From JAABPW01 sp037132275 (GTDB taxonomy: Bacteria > Verrucomicrobiota > Kiritimatiellia > CAIKKV01 > CAITUY01): a DNA stretch of 64,000 nt. Of the stretch, positions 7,841-17,227 are shown piece by piece. The notes beneath the pieces are model-generated. The model was not told the origin of the DNA. It made no database searches and saw nothing but the letters and a program-made list of their open reading frames with translations. The stretch is from assembly GCA_037132275.1 (NCBI GenBank), contig JBAXPK010000008.1, positions 7,807-71,806 of the forward strand, read 5' to 3'. Position numbers and translations under genes: made by a program. Positions within the stretch are counted from its first letter, which is position 1; the number at the start of each line of letters is the position of its first letter.

Positions 7841-10800
7841 TCATTTCCCACTCGTTCGGCGGCTCATACGGCGGAGGTCATCCTGCTCAGACTGACTCAA
7901 CCCCACCGGACGAACCAATAGATTTTCAGCCAGTTCCGCCGCCTTCTTGAAATCCCCGGTTTTTTCCGACAAAACGGCGAGATGATACTGCACCGAAGGG
8001 ACATCAGGAATCAGCGACAACGCCTTTTTGAACAGCTCGTTTGCCTCCGTCAGTTTGCCCCGCTTCATCAGGATCATCCCCAACGTATCCCAAGCCGTGC
8101 CAGTTTTCTCCGACACCTTCAAGGCCGAGCGGACCAAGGCTTCAGCCTCGTCGAGTTGTCCTTGCTCCTGCAATACCCACGCCAGATCGTTCATCACCAG
8201 TGGATCATTTTTCCGGGCCAAACTTTTACGGAGCGAGTTCTCCGCCTGGGCATACTCTTTACGTTCTAGCTGCATGCTCGCCAGCACCTGATTAGCGAAA
8301 GGATGCCCCGGATCGAGGATCAACAGGGTCCTGATATGCACGCCCGCCAAGTCACGCCGCCCTTCCTGCACATCCAATCGCAACAACAGATCAAGCAACA
8401 AGGGGGTATTCGGCCGTATCGTCAACGCCTGATCAAGATAGGTTCTAGCCTCGATGACCTGCGCATGTCGCAAGGCAATCTGGGCCAGTACAACCGTCGT
8501 CATAAAGTCCTGCCCCTTCGCCCGGGTCAGTTTGCGTTCGCATTGCTCCAGCGCCTTGGCATCATTCTCCGCTATAAAGACGCCGGCGAGCAAGGCCCAG
8601 GCGGATGTGAGATCAGGATTCAAGTCCACCAACTCCTGCAGAATAACCCGGGCTTTACCGTTTTCTCCCGCAGCCAGATGCATCACCGCATATTCCATAG
8701 CAATCCGCTGCTTTGAGACCCCTGCTTTCTGCGCCCTGTCTAAGAGTGTTCCGGCTTCTTCAAACCGGTTTTTCTGGGCCGCCAACCGGGCCAACGATAT
8801 CAGAATACGGGTGTTCTTCGGGTCTTTTTCAATCAAATCACGAAGGATCTCCTCCCCTGCGTTCGATTGATCCTGAGCCAGATAGGCCATCGCCAACCCC
8901 TGGCTCAACTGATCTTTCCGATCCGGCGCCAATTCAATCGCCCGCTTGTAACCGGCCACCGCCATGCCGGGTTGTCCCGAGAACGCCCATGTCATACCCA
9001 GGTTGGCATAGGCTTCCGGCATCCGGACATAGCCATAGACCCTTGACAGCGACCAGATCTGGAATTTCCGCTTGAGGGTTTTGGAAAACTCCATGAACTC
9101 CGCCTTCACCTTGTCCGCGTCAGGTGCGGCGTAGCCGTGTTCATTCATGGTCAACTGGTTCAACATGGCGCTGATGTTGCCGGCATCCAATTCCCGCGCT
9201 TTGGCATAAGACTCATACGCCTGCTTGCGCCAGCCCAAATCTTCCAACACTACGCCGAGATTATTAGCCACCATGCTCAGATGCCGAAGCGCCGTGGCCG
9301 CTTGAAAAGCCAGCATCGGATCCTCTTTTCGAAGGGTGGCAAGCCCACCGATAAACGATTCTTTCCAGAAAGCCTGATGCCTCTTCCAAAGAGCCTCGGA
9401 ATCGACTCCCTCGATGTCTCGAACCCCGTTAAAGAGAACGCAATTCGGCACTGGCTGGAGAGAGGCTGCCAGCCATAGATCCGGGAAACTTATCAAAGAC
9501 ACATGCTGGGCAAAATTGGTGTCAGAGTCCATCCACTCCCTGATGAATGCCTGGCCATCCACTTCCGCCAGACTTTTGAGCCTCACATCGTCAAACGAGC
9601 CAGCTATCTGCTTCATGTACAACGCGTTATTTCCCAGCTGCAGATTCAATAAACGCAGGGGCACACCCATCTCCCTGGCTGCAAGTTGAAGATTGCTATC
9701 CATGACCCCGTCAGTTACCAACCAGTCCCTCCCCACCGCCGTTTTCACAACAGACTGGGCATACTGGTTCAGAACGCCCGCCGCCCTGGCATCCGCGCTT
9801 GAAAAGTTGAGCCCCCCCGCCACCAGGGCCGTGGCCATCAAGAGAAGTCCGGGAACCATGCCGCCATATTCACGGAACCAGAGTTTACCGCCCTCATCCT
9901 CTTCCGCATTCTGAAAAAACAGCCGGGAGAACAAGAGCCAATAGGCCACCAAGTACCCGAAACAAGACGCCAATAAGACATACGGGGTCACCAACAGACG
10001 TGATGCCCCCAGAAGGCGCCAGGGTGAAAAGGGCACATTAAACAACACGGCAATCACAACCGCCGTCAGGATCACGTGGAGGATATAGAGGCCCCAATCC
10101 CGTTCTTCGTTCAGTCCGCGACGCGCCACCACCAGAACGGCCAACCATGGCACAATACCGACCAGGATTACCAGTAGCCACCCAATCTGCGGCAGACTGG
10201 TCGCAATCAACTGGTACTGACCTTTAAAAACAAAATAAAGCGCCTGCCAGAATCCGCCACTCTGGCTCAACTGGAATGCCTTACCGCCCTGCATATGCCA
10301 GGCGGCGGGAATATACAACAGCGTCCCCAAGGCCAGGCATCCGGCAATCGGCAATACACGCCGCCAGCGCAGATCGCCATTGATCCAAAGGGCATAAAGG
10401 ATCCCGGCCAGAACAAGCGGACCAAACACGATGAGCGTCGCGAACTCTACCACAAACGCACCATATAAAAAGGCAAAGGCCAGACCGGCCCACACGGGGG
10501 CACGCCGGACAAACGTCAACAGCAGTTTCGCTAATATGAAAAGCGCCAGCACATCAAACGCGGCGGGATGGAACCGGTTGGCGGCATACCAGAACGGAAT
10601 GGCCCCCATCAAGGCCACACACCCCGCCACACCGGCCAACAGGGACGCCCGGTTCGCGGCACGCACAGTACGATCATTGATGGGGATCAGAGCCCACACG
10701 ACATCCGAAATGATGCGAAAAAAGAGCCCGACCGCTCCTGCAGCACACACTGCGCTTAAGAGATTCAACCGGTCGACAAGAGTCCCAAACGGCAGCCGGG

Positions 10801-10996
10801 CAACCAAATCCACCACCCACCCGAAAAAAAGATGACTGGAAGCCCCTAACGGATTAAGCCCCAATTCCACCGCCATCAGGTTAGCGGACTCGCCCGGGTA
10901 AGCCCCCCTACTGAGAGTAATGACATAGAGCCCCAAAGCGAGAATCCCCATCAGAGGACCCAACCCCACATAAAGTTTGTTACGTGTATTTGTCAT
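7841..10996 (-). CDS. DUF2723-like membrane protein with C-terminal TPR repeats
   Basis: This 1051-residue protein has about 10-12 membrane segments in residues 10-410, starting with YVGLGPLMGILALGLYVITL. The stretch SRGAYPGESANLMAVELGL followed by NLLSAVCAAGAVGLF resembles the GT-C-like DUF2723 family (protein O-mannosyltransferase superfamily), although the usual DSGE motif reads PGES. A soluble domain follows, then roughly ten TPR units to the end (for example AYANLGMTWAFSGQPGMAVAGYKRAIELAPD, shown here only as the NLGMTWAFSGQPG core). It could glycosylate exported proteins or act in envelope assembly; no function is proven. I start at MTNTRNK; an upstream TTG gives 29 extra residues that do not look coding. 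Confidence 0.72.
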   Translation of the reverse strand: MTNTRNKLYVGLGPLMGILALGLYVITLSRGAYPGESANLMAVELGLNPLGASSHLFFGWVVDLVARLPFGTLVDRLNLLSAVCAAGAVGLFFRIISDVVWALIPINDRTVRAANRASLLAGVAGCVALMGAIPFWYAANRFHPAAFDVLALFILAKLLLTFVRRAPVWAGLAFAFLYGAFVVEFATLIVFGPLVLAGILYALWINGDLRWRRVLPIAGCLALGTLLYIPAAWHMQGGKAFQLSQSGGFWQALYFVFKGQYQLIATSLPQIGWLLVILVGIVPWLAVLVVARRGLNEERDWGLYILHVILTAVVIAVLFNVPFSPWRLLGASRLLVTPYVLLASCFGYLVAYWLLFSRLFFQNAEEDEGGKLWFREYGGMVPGLLLMATALVAGGLNFSSADARAAGVLNQYAQSVVKTAVGRDWLVTDGVMDSNLQLAAREMGVPLRLLNLQLGNNALYMKQIAGSFDDVRLKSLAEVDGQAFIREWMDSDTNFAQHVSLISFPDLWLAASLQPVPNCVLFNGVRDIEGVDSEALWKRHQAFWKESFIGGLATLRKEDPMLAFQAATALRHLSMVANNLGVVLEDLGWRKQAYESYAKARELDAGNISAMLNQLTMNEHGYAAPDADKVKAEFMEFSKTLKRKFQIWSLSRVYGYVRMPEAYANLGMTWAFSGQPGMAVAGYKRAIELAPDRKDQLSQGLAMAYLAQDQSNAGEEILRDLIEKDPKNTRILISLARLAAQKNRFEEAGTLLDRAQKAGVSKQRIAMEYAVMHLAAGENGKARVILQELVDLNPDLTSAWALLAGVFIAENDAKALEQCERKLTRAKGQDFMTTVVLAQIALRHAQVIEARTYLDQALTIRPNTPLLLDLLLRLDVQEGRRDLAGVHIRTLLILDPGHPFANQVLASMQLERKEYAQAENSLRKSLARKNDPLVMNDLAWVLQEQGQLDEAEALVRSALKVSEKTGTAWDTLGMILMKRGKLTEANELFKKALSLIPDVPSVQYHLAVLSEKTGDFKKAAELAENLLVRPVGLSQSEQDDLRRMSRRTSGK

Positions 10997-11092
10997 AAGC
11001 CCAATAGATTGGCCGATTTGACACAAAGAGGCAAGAATGAAGCGGATGAAGCGGAGCGGAGTGAGAATAATTACGGTGTTCAATAACGAGCA

Positions 11093-11647
11093 TTAACGAA
11101 TCAGACTCAGGAATTCGGCCCGAGTAGAGGAATCATGATGAAAACTGCCCAGGACAGACGATGTGGTCATCACGGAATCCTGCTTTTCGACCCCGCGCAT
11201 AATCATACAGAGGTGGCGACATTCCATGACCACCCCCACCCCCTCCGGCTTGATGGCGCCCATGATGTCATGGGCAATTTGAGCCGTCAGGCGCTCCTGG
11301 ATCTGAAGCCGACGGGCATGGCAGTCCACAATGCGGGCCAGCTTGCTCACGCCCAATACCTTTTTATTGGGAATATAACCAATATGGCAGCGGCCGAAAA
11401 AAGGAAGCATATGGTGCTCGCAGAGGCTGTAGACCTCAATGTTCTTGAGCAAGACCATATTGTTTGCCTCGGTCATGAAAACAGCCCCATTGACGATGCT
11501 TTTCACGGACATCCGATAACCGGAGGTCAGGAACTCGTAGGCGGCCGCCACCCGTTCCGGAGTCTTGAGCAAGCCTTCACGGGCTGGGTCTTCACCGATT
11601 TCCTTCAATAACTCTGCCACCAAACTCGCCACACGTTTCTTATTCAT
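11093..11647 (-). CDS. folE: GTP cyclohydrolase I
   Basis: This 184-residue enzyme converts GTP to 7,8-dihydroneopterin triphosphate, the first step of folate synthesis. The zinc and substrate motifs are complete: SLCEHHMLPFFGRCHIGYIP, GVSKLARIVDCHARRLQIQE, and MECRHLCMIMRGVEKQ with the second zinc Cys. Length is normal for the type I enzyme. It starts at MNKKRVAS, 23 bases after folB, and the two folate genes are surely co-transcribed. The downstream DUF2723-like gene begins 96 bases further on. Confidence 0.97.
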   Translation of the reverse strand: MNKKRVASLVAELLKEIGEDPAREGLLKTPERVAAAYEFLTSGYRMSVKSIVNGAVFMTEANNMVLLKNIEVYSLCEHHMLPFFGRCHIGYIPNKKVLGVSKLARIVDCHARRLQIQERLTAQIAHDIMGAIKPEGVGVVMECRHLCMIMRGVEKQDSVMTTSSVLGSFHHDSSTRAEFLSLIR

Positions 11648-11669
11648 CGCACATCTCACTTTTTACATC

Positions 11670-12029
11670 TCACGTTTTACGTCTCGTTATCTCCACTTCG
11701 CTGCACAGGGCAAATCGAAGTGCTCCCAGTTTTTGAACCACCACATCCACCTGACGCACCAAGGGATCCTGAAGGGACAACTCGGCGATCCGCTGGGCCA
11801 GGCGCTCGATCAATTTGAACGATTTGCGCTCGGACTCCGCCAGGATGGCTTTCTTAAGCGCCTTATAATCAACCGTGTGTCGCAAATCATCACTCCGGCA
11901 GGCGCGTTGCAGATCCGCATGGAGGGTCACGGTAATCAAAACCTCCTGGGGCAGGCGCCGCTCCAGCGCAGTCACCCCAACCCGGCATCGTACCCGAAGC
12001 TCACGAATGCGTATTTTATCAAGATCCAT
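11670..12029 (-). CDS. folB: Dihydroneopterin aldolase
   Basis: This 119-residue enzyme cleaves 7,8-dihydroneopterin to 6-hydroxymethyl-dihydropterin in the folate pathway. It has the T-fold pattern IRIRELRVRCRVGVTALER with the conserved Glu after the G, the DYKALKKAI helix, ERLAQRIAE, and the C-terminal KLGALRFA motif in which the family usually has KPGA. It lies directly upstream of folE on the same strand. The substitution of Leu for Pro in KPGA is small and probably harmless. FolX-type epimerase activity is possible but less likely beside folE. Confidence 0.9.
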   Translation of the reverse strand: MDLDKIRIRELRVRCRVGVTALERRLPQEVLITVTLHADLQRACRSDDLRHTVDYKALKKAILAESERKSFKLIERLAQRIAELSLQDPLVRQVDVVVQKLGALRFALCSEVEITRRKT

Positions 12030-12046
12030 TGAAGCGCCTTCCTAAA

Positions 12047-14011
12047 TTAGTCATCCTTCACAGCCGCCAGAACTTCCCTGATCATGCTCAGCAGCCGGGC
12101 GGGCGAATGCGGTTTGGGCAGGAAGGGAAAACCACGGTCTTCGATGGTCTGCCAGCGGGAGCGATCATCCGCATAACCGCTGCTCATCAGCACGCCCAGT
12201 CGCGGGTTGTGAACCAGCGCTTTTTCGACCAGATCGACCCCATTCCCATCCGGCAAAACCACATCGCTGAATACCATGTCAAACCGGTTCTGCTGGTGGA
12301 GGGCTATCGCCCCCTCCTCAATCGTCGCCACCGCAAAGACATCATATCCGGCCGCCGTCAGGACGCGAAGGGCCAATCCCCGCACTTCAGGCTCATCCTC
12401 CACCAACAGAATACGCTCGCCATGCCCCTGAAGAGAAGCGCCAGAGTCCACGGCAATGGGAGTAACACCTTCGGTGCTCTCTGGCAGATAGAGCGTAAAG
12501 ATGGACCCTTTGCCGGCCTCACTCTGCACATGAACCCAACCGTCGTGTTGGCGTGCAATCCCATAGGCCACGGAAAGCCCAAGCCCGCTTCCGTGCCCTA
12601 TCCCTTTGGTGCTGAAGAACGGCTCAAACACATGCTCCAAAACCGAGGCTTCCATTCCCACGCCGGTATCTGACACAGCGACAGTCACAAAGTTTCCGGC
12701 ACGCGCGCCATGAATGGAGGAGGCCTGCATTTCATCCAGCATCACCCGGGCGGCTGAAATATTCAACTTCCCCCCTTGGGGCATCGCATCCCGGGCATTG
12801 ACTACCAAATTCATGAGAAGTTGTTCCAACTGGCTTGCGTCGGCATTAACCGGAAGAAGGTCTGGAGGACACTGGATGCTAAGATGAATGTCCGCCCCGA
12901 TCAGGTGCACGATCAAGCCGCGCATATTCTCCAGTATACTACTCATTTCTAACACTTCCGGCACCACCATCTGGCGTCGGCTAAACGTCAACAATTGACG
13001 GGTCAGCATCGCCGCGCGATGGGCAGCCTCATGAATACATCTTATTTCCTGGGCTAAGGGCGACGAGTCGGGAGTACGGCGCATGATCACCTCCGCATAG
13101 CCCAGGATGATCTGCAGAATGTTGTTGAAATCATGGGCAACCCCCCCAGCCAACTGTCCTACAGCCTCCATTTTATGGGCGAGAATGACCTGCTTCTGCA
13201 ACCGTTTGATTTCGCTGATATCCACCACACTCTCAATCAACTGCCGACGTCCATTGAATATCACTTCCCGTACGGTCTTGATCACCGGCATCTCCGCGCC
13301 ATCCGCCTTGATCAGAACACGCTCGGAGTGGTCAATGCCTTGGCGTAAATCGGTGATGGGACACTGTCCCTTGGCTGCAGGGCATACAAAGTGATGGCAG
13401 GGATTACCCACGATTTCATTCACGGGTAACCCAATCATCTGGGCCATCTCGCGGTTAACCTCCTTAATAATATGGCTTTCCGGATCCACGATCAATACCC
13501 CGGTCTGGACAGACTCCAGAATAACCCGCAATCGGGCTTCACTCTCCCGGAGCGCCTCCTCGGCCCGATCCCGTTCCATCTGGACTCTTCGATACTCCCG
13601 CCGGGCAGTCGCATCCTTCAAGGCACGCTGAATAACAGGCACCAGTCGCGACAGGCAATCTTTCAACACATAATCCTGCGCGCCCGCCTTCAGGGTTTCC
13701 ACGGCCTTTTCCTCACCGATAGCGCCGGACACAATAATAAACGGAATATCCCGCCCCCACGTCTTAAACTCGGCCAAGGCCTCAAGACCGCTGAACCGAG
13801 GCATGTTATAATCCGCCAAGATCAGATCCCATTCCCACAACAACAAAGACCTCATGGCGGCCACGGTGTCAACCCGCTCATAGACAAGATTATATCCCGC
13901 ACGCCGAAGTTCCCGCACGATCATTTCGGTATCATCAACAGAATCCTCCACGATCAAAAGCCTCAACAGAGTGGCTGGCTCCTGCCCATTTGTTATTGCC
14001 TGATCCGACAT
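12047..14011 (-). CDS. Hybrid sensor histidine kinase (REC-PAS-HisKA-HATPase-REC)
   Basis: This is a 654-residue cytoplasmic kinase without membrane segments. Domains in order: receiver 1 (LLIVEDSVDD, phospho-Asp in LILADYNMPRFSG), residues about 15-135; PAS (LRVILESVQTGVLIVD), about 165-285, which carries the cluster CHHFVCPAAKGQCP; HisKA with GGVAHDFNNIL, His near residue 305; HATPase with NLVVNARDAMPQGG, VSDTGVGM and GSGLGLSVAYG; and receiver 2 (ILLVEDEPEVRG, SDVVLPDGNG). GGAG lies six bases before the chosen ATG. An in-frame start 11 codons upstream would overlap the regulator gene. It probably works with the single-domain regulator next to it. The three PAS cysteines suggest redox or metal sensing; this is inference. 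Confidence 0.92.
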   Translation of the reverse strand: MSDQAITNGQEPATLLRLLIVEDSVDDTEMIVRELRRAGYNLVYERVDTVAAMRSLLLWEWDLILADYNMPRFSGLEALAEFKTWGRDIPFIIVSGAIGEEKAVETLKAGAQDYVLKDCLSRLVPVIQRALKDATARREYRRVQMERDRAEEALRESEARLRVILESVQTGVLIVDPESHIIKEVNREMAQMIGLPVNEIVGNPCHHFVCPAAKGQCPITDLRQGIDHSERVLIKADGAEMPVIKTVREVIFNGRRQLIESVVDISEIKRLQKQVILAHKMEAVGQLAGGVAHDFNNILQIILGYAEVIMRRTPDSSPLAQEIRCIHEAAHRAAMLTRQLLTFSRRQMVVPEVLEMSSILENMRGLIVHLIGADIHLSIQCPPDLLPVNADASQLEQLLMNLVVNARDAMPQGGKLNISAARVMLDEMQASSIHGARAGNFVTVAVSDTGVGMEASVLEHVFEPFFSTKGIGHGSGLGLSVAYGIARQHDGWVHVQSEAGKGSIFTLYLPESTEGVTPIAVDSGASLQGHGERILLVEDEPEVRGLALRVLTAAGYDVFAVATIEEGAIALHQQNRFDMVFSDVVLPDGNGVDLVEKALVHNPRLGVLMSSGYADDRSRWQTIEDRGFPFLPKPHSPARLLSMIREVLAAVKDD

Positions 14012-14037
14012 GAGTTTCTCCACGATCGCGCCGAGGG

Positions 14038-14472
14038 TTAACACGGCGGCTGATTGATGGCCAGCCAGTAAATCCCGAGATGCTTGACGGCATCAATAAA
14101 CTTCTGAAAATCCACCGGCTTTCGAACATAACTGTTGGCTCCGAGACTATAACTCTTCAGAATGTCCTGATCTTCAAGAGATGAGGTCAGGACCACGACC
14201 GGCAAGAGTTTGGTGCGGACATCCGAACGGATACGCCTCAGTGTTTCCAAACCATCAAGTTTCGGCAGTTTGATATCCATCAGGATCAAAATAGGCATAC
14301 TCCTTGGATCACGGCCGGCATAGGCGCCTGCACTAAATAAATAGTCCAAGGCTTCGGCGCCATCCCGTACAACATCCAGAATATTGACGATGTTATTCTG
14401 CGTGAACGCACGTTGAGTCAGAAGAATATCATCAGGATTGTCTTCAATCAATAATATGGTCGAGGGATTCAC
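14038..14472 (-). CDS. CheY-like response regulator (Rcp1 type)
   Basis: This 144-residue protein is a lone receiver domain. It has the acidic pair in ILLIEDNPDD, phospho-Asp in LILMDIKLPKLDG, the Thr/Ser position in PVVVLTSS, and the Lys of YVRKPVDF. The long loop after helix 2 and the YW..IN C-terminus resemble Rcp1-like regulators, which act with phytochrome-type or PAS kinases. There is no output domain. It begins with GTG, supported by AGGAG seven bases upstream. The hybrid kinase follows 26 bases later on the same strand, so a two-gene phosphorelay is likely. Confidence 0.93.
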   Translation of the reverse strand: MNPSTILLIEDNPDDILLTQRAFTQNNIVNILDVVRDGAEALDYLFSAGAYAGRDPRSMPILILMDIKLPKLDGLETLRRIRSDVRTKLLPVVVLTSSLEDQDILKSYSLGANSYVRKPVDFQKFIDAVKHLGIYWLAINQPPC

Positions 14473-14694
14473 GCCCGTACTCCTGTTCCCGTAACTTCGG
14501 CTCTACCGCCAAAATATACACCCCGGCCATCCATAGTAAAGGAATAATGCAGCCTGATTATTCCGAACTCAACGAAGGCTACTGGGGGACATTTAACTGT
14601 GTCATTGGTCCCTATTTAACTCATAAAATAACTGGTTGATTTATCGTCATCTTTATGCACAATCTTGACACTAAGTAATGATAAGGAGAACCCC

Positions 14695-15081
14695 ATGATT
14701 AATTTGAATGAATTGCGCGCTGATGACCTGAAGAAAATTATGGTACTCAGGCAGAAAATTGAGCTTTTGGAAACCGAGATGGCGGCCATCCTCAAAAAGG
14801 CCCAAAAGCGCGAACCCCCTTTGAGCGTGACAATCCGGAATATGCGGCTGCCAAGAAAAGCTCAGCCCAGCTTGCGGGATTTAGTCAGCACCATCCTGAC
14901 TGAAGCGGGAAAACCCATGTCCGTTCATGACATCTATGAAGCCAGCCTGTCAGGCGGGTATCAGTGGCGGTCACAGGAGCCGATAAACGCCCTGAATGTC
15001 AAGATGTACACGGACCGGACCTTCAAAAAAGCCTCGCCCGGCCTGTTTGTCCTGCGAAACCCCGAAAAAGCAAAAATCTGA
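14695..15081 (+). CDS. Small protein with HARE-HTH-like winged helix domain
   Basis: This 128-residue protein has a charged coiled-coil-like N-terminus (LKKIMVLRQKIELLETEMAA) and a C-terminal domain of about 65 residues. That domain starts SLRDLVSTILTEAGKPMSVHDIYE and ends FKKASPGLFVLR, which matches the HB1/ASXL/HARE-HTH pattern, where the end usually reads F.....G.Y.L. Such domains are thought to bind DNA or nucleic-acid-linked partners. A clear ribosome site AAGGAG lies six bases before the ATG; a TTG 10 codons upstream is less likely. The DUF1844 gene follows 47 bases later. Function is unknown; a regulatory role is inferred from the fold. Confidence 0.65.
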   Translation: MINLNELRADDLKKIMVLRQKIELLETEMAAILKKAQKREPPLSVTIRNMRLPRKAQPSLRDLVSTILTEAGKPMSVHDIYEASLSGGYQWRSQEPINALNVKMYTDRTFKKASPGLFVLRNPEKAKI

Positions 15082-15128
15082 TAAACCACGGTCCCGCCCC
15101 CAGTCCATAAGGAGAGAGGAGAAGGAAC

Positions 15129-15488
15129 ATGCCCGCAACACCCCCTTCAGACATGAATAAGGCGCTGTTCATGGAACTGGCCATCATGCTGTCGTCGTCG
15201 GCCATGCAACAACTCGGCAAGATCATCAACCCGATGACGGGCAAAACAGAAATTCATTTAGAGGCCGCCCAGGCGACGATCGATATGCTTGAGATGCTTG
15301 AGGCCAAGACCCGCGGGAATCTTGACCGCGAGGAGGAGCGGCTGATCAAAAACACACTGACCGCCCTGCAAATGAATTACGTTGAGACCTCGGCTTCCGC
15401 CCAGACCGCAAAAATAACCCCTGAAAAGCCGTCCGAGCCGCCCCCTACCACCCCTGAAAAACCATCCAAGCCAACTCCTGAAGCGTAA
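15129..15488 (+). CDS. DUF1844 family protein
   Basis: This is a 119-residue protein of unknown function. The core FMELAIMLSSSAMQQLGKI, the loop NPMTGKTEIHLEAAQATIDML, and the end LEAKTRGNLDREEERLI match the DUF1844 pattern (an LG turn, IDML, K.GNL...E). The last 35 residues are a Pro/Thr/Lys-rich tail with a repeated PEKPS motif, which varies between members. A purine-rich ribosome site (GGAGAAGGAAC) precedes the ATG. It shares a strand with the HARE-HTH gene and is convergent with the ImcH-like gene. No enzyme motif is visible. Confidence 0.8.
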   Translation: MPATPPSDMNKALFMELAIMLSSSAMQQLGKIINPMTGKTEIHLEAAQATIDMLEMLEAKTRGNLDREEERLIKNTLTALQMNYVETSASAQTAKITPEKPSEPPPTTPEKPSKPTPEA

Positions 15489-15592
15489 AAGGACAGCAGC
15501 GATCCACGCTTCCACAAGACCTACGACTAAATTCCGCCACGCCCATTGGGAGTGACTTGAAGCGGTGCGAATCCTTGGGAGATGACACCCCC

Positions 15593-17068
15593 TTAGGGGC
15601 TTCCAGTGTGGCAGGTGTCGCAACGTCCGGATTTCCAGTCATCCCCGATATCTTCCGGATGCTTGAACTCCAACCCGGAAGACGTGAACTCAGCCAGTTC
15701 TTTGCCGGGGCCTTGGGCCAGAATCGTGTGGCACGTCTTGCAGTCCTGAGATATCCGTTTTCCGGAATCACTCACATGCTGGCCGTCGTGACAGCGAAAA
15801 CAGCCGGGCGTGATCTTGTGCCCAATGTGGTTAGGGTATTCATCCCAGCGGACTTTCATTTCGGGAAAGAAGTTAGCGCTATAGAGAGACTGGATCTCCT
15901 TAATAACGGGGTCGATCCGGGGGTCACCCGGATGTTTCGCGCGCAACTCATGATCAATAGCCGTAAGGGCCTCAGCCTCTGTTTTGAAGGGGGCGGCGAG
16001 AAGTTTGGCCGCCTGGGACTTGATGGAGGGAATGGAGCTGTCGACTCTGCCGGCGGATAACGCCATATCAAGCAATTCATTTGGTGCGCGATAGAGATGA
16101 GCCGGCCGATTGTGGCAATCCATACAGTCCATACGGCGCTTGGATAACGTGGCGGCTTGCTCATCGGTGATAGAGGTTTTCTTATCTTCGCTGCGGTAGA
16201 TCGTCACCTTTCCGAGTTGGTCGGTCACACGAACCCAGGGAATAAGCAGACGCTTGCGGTCGGTCGCGATGTACTCGACCGTATTAACCCCTTCCATGTG
16301 CCAGTGGATACCGCGGATCGGGCCATGCGCCGGATTTCCACCGCCAATGTTGAGTAGCATCTTGATCGTCCATGGCGAGTTTTTTTCGTCGGTTCCGTAG
16401 TAGGTCCAAGTTCGCAACACCGCTCCGAAAAACTTTGTCGGCCAGTGGCAGGCCAGACAGGTATCCTTGGCCGGCCTAAGGCTCTCCACGGGCGTCTCAA
16501 TCGGACGGTGATACTTGTTGAACAAAACGGAATAGACCTGATAGAGCCCCGTGACCTTGGCTTTAACAAACCACTCGGCGCCCGGCCCGATGTGGCACTC
16601 GGTGCACGATGAACCGGCGTGCGGCGACTGTTGAAAGGCAGTGAACTCCGGATTCATCACCTTGTGACAGACCCTTCCGCAGAATTGGACAGACTCAGTA
16701 AAATGGTAGGTCCGATAAGCCACAACAGAAGCCACAACGACCACCACGGCGCCAAGAATAGCGGACAAGGCAAGTCGCACGAGGGTTCGCCGATCACCTA
16801 GATCAATCACCGGCAGGTGATGTACATACCCCTGACTCTGCATCCGGCGCCGGGTCCAAAGCATGCCAGCCACCACCAGCACGACACAACCGGACACGAA
16901 GGCGGGTATCAGGAGATAAATGACGATACCGAAGTAAGGCGAGAGGTTTTCGCGAGAGGCATCGATAATCATAAGCACCAGGCCTACGATGAGGGCGCAC
17001 GCTCCCAGAAAAAAACCCGCCATGCTGATCCAATTCCTGAGAAGATCACCCAGCTTAACCTTATTCAT
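15593..17068 (-). CDS. ImcH/NapC-like seven-heme inner-membrane cytochrome c
   Basis: This 491-residue protein has three N-terminal membrane segments (residues about 14-36, 45-68 and 97-120) and a periplasmic domain with seven heme-binding motifs: CGRVCH, CTECH, CLACH, CMDCH, CFRCH, CKTCH and CDTCH. The first is CX3CH, not CX2CH, and is followed by KVMNPEF, the NapC/NirT-type ligand region. CHIGPGAEWFVKAK is also typical of NapC-like quinol dehydrogenases. Seven hemes with three membrane helices match the plan of Geobacter ImcH, which passes quinol electrons to the periplasm during metal or electrode respiration. It is divergent from two CbcL-like genes. The partner and the acceptor are inferred. 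Confidence 0.85.
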   Translation of the reverse strand: MNKVKLGDLLRNWISMAGFFLGACALIVGLVLMIIDASRENLSPYFGIVIYLLIPAFVSGCVVLVVAGMLWTRRRMQSQGYVHHLPVIDLGDRRTLVRLALSAILGAVVVVVASVVAYRTYHFTESVQFCGRVCHKVMNPEFTAFQQSPHAGSSCTECHIGPGAEWFVKAKVTGLYQVYSVLFNKYHRPIETPVESLRPAKDTCLACHWPTKFFGAVLRTWTYYGTDEKNSPWTIKMLLNIGGGNPAHGPIRGIHWHMEGVNTVEYIATDRKRLLIPWVRVTDQLGKVTIYRSEDKKTSITDEQAATLSKRRMDCMDCHNRPAHLYRAPNELLDMALSAGRVDSSIPSIKSQAAKLLAAPFKTEAEALTAIDHELRAKHPGDPRIDPVIKEIQSLYSANFFPEMKVRWDEYPNHIGHKITPGCFRCHDGQHVSDSGKRISQDCKTCHTILAQGPGKELAEFTSSGLEFKHPEDIGDDWKSGRCDTCHTGSP

Positions 17069-17227
17069 AATACTACCCCTACTCCTTTAGATCGGTTTCA
17101 ATTAAGTGCGTCACCATAGAGATTCAATCCGTTAATGCCAAGAAAATATCAATCCGGAATAAGTCCACTTTACGTAGATTTATCCTATTTACGAAAATGG
17201 AGCGTCGCGCTATTTTAAACCACTCCT

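Noticed and set aside
10997..11083. 29-codon N-terminal extension of the DUF2723-like protein
   Set aside because: It starts with TTG and its bases look like noncoding spacer. The next ATG at 10996 gives a normal membrane start.
14665..14670. TTGACA as a -35 box before the HARE-HTH gene
   Set aside because: No -10 box lies at the right spacing; the next bases are the ribosome site of the gene.
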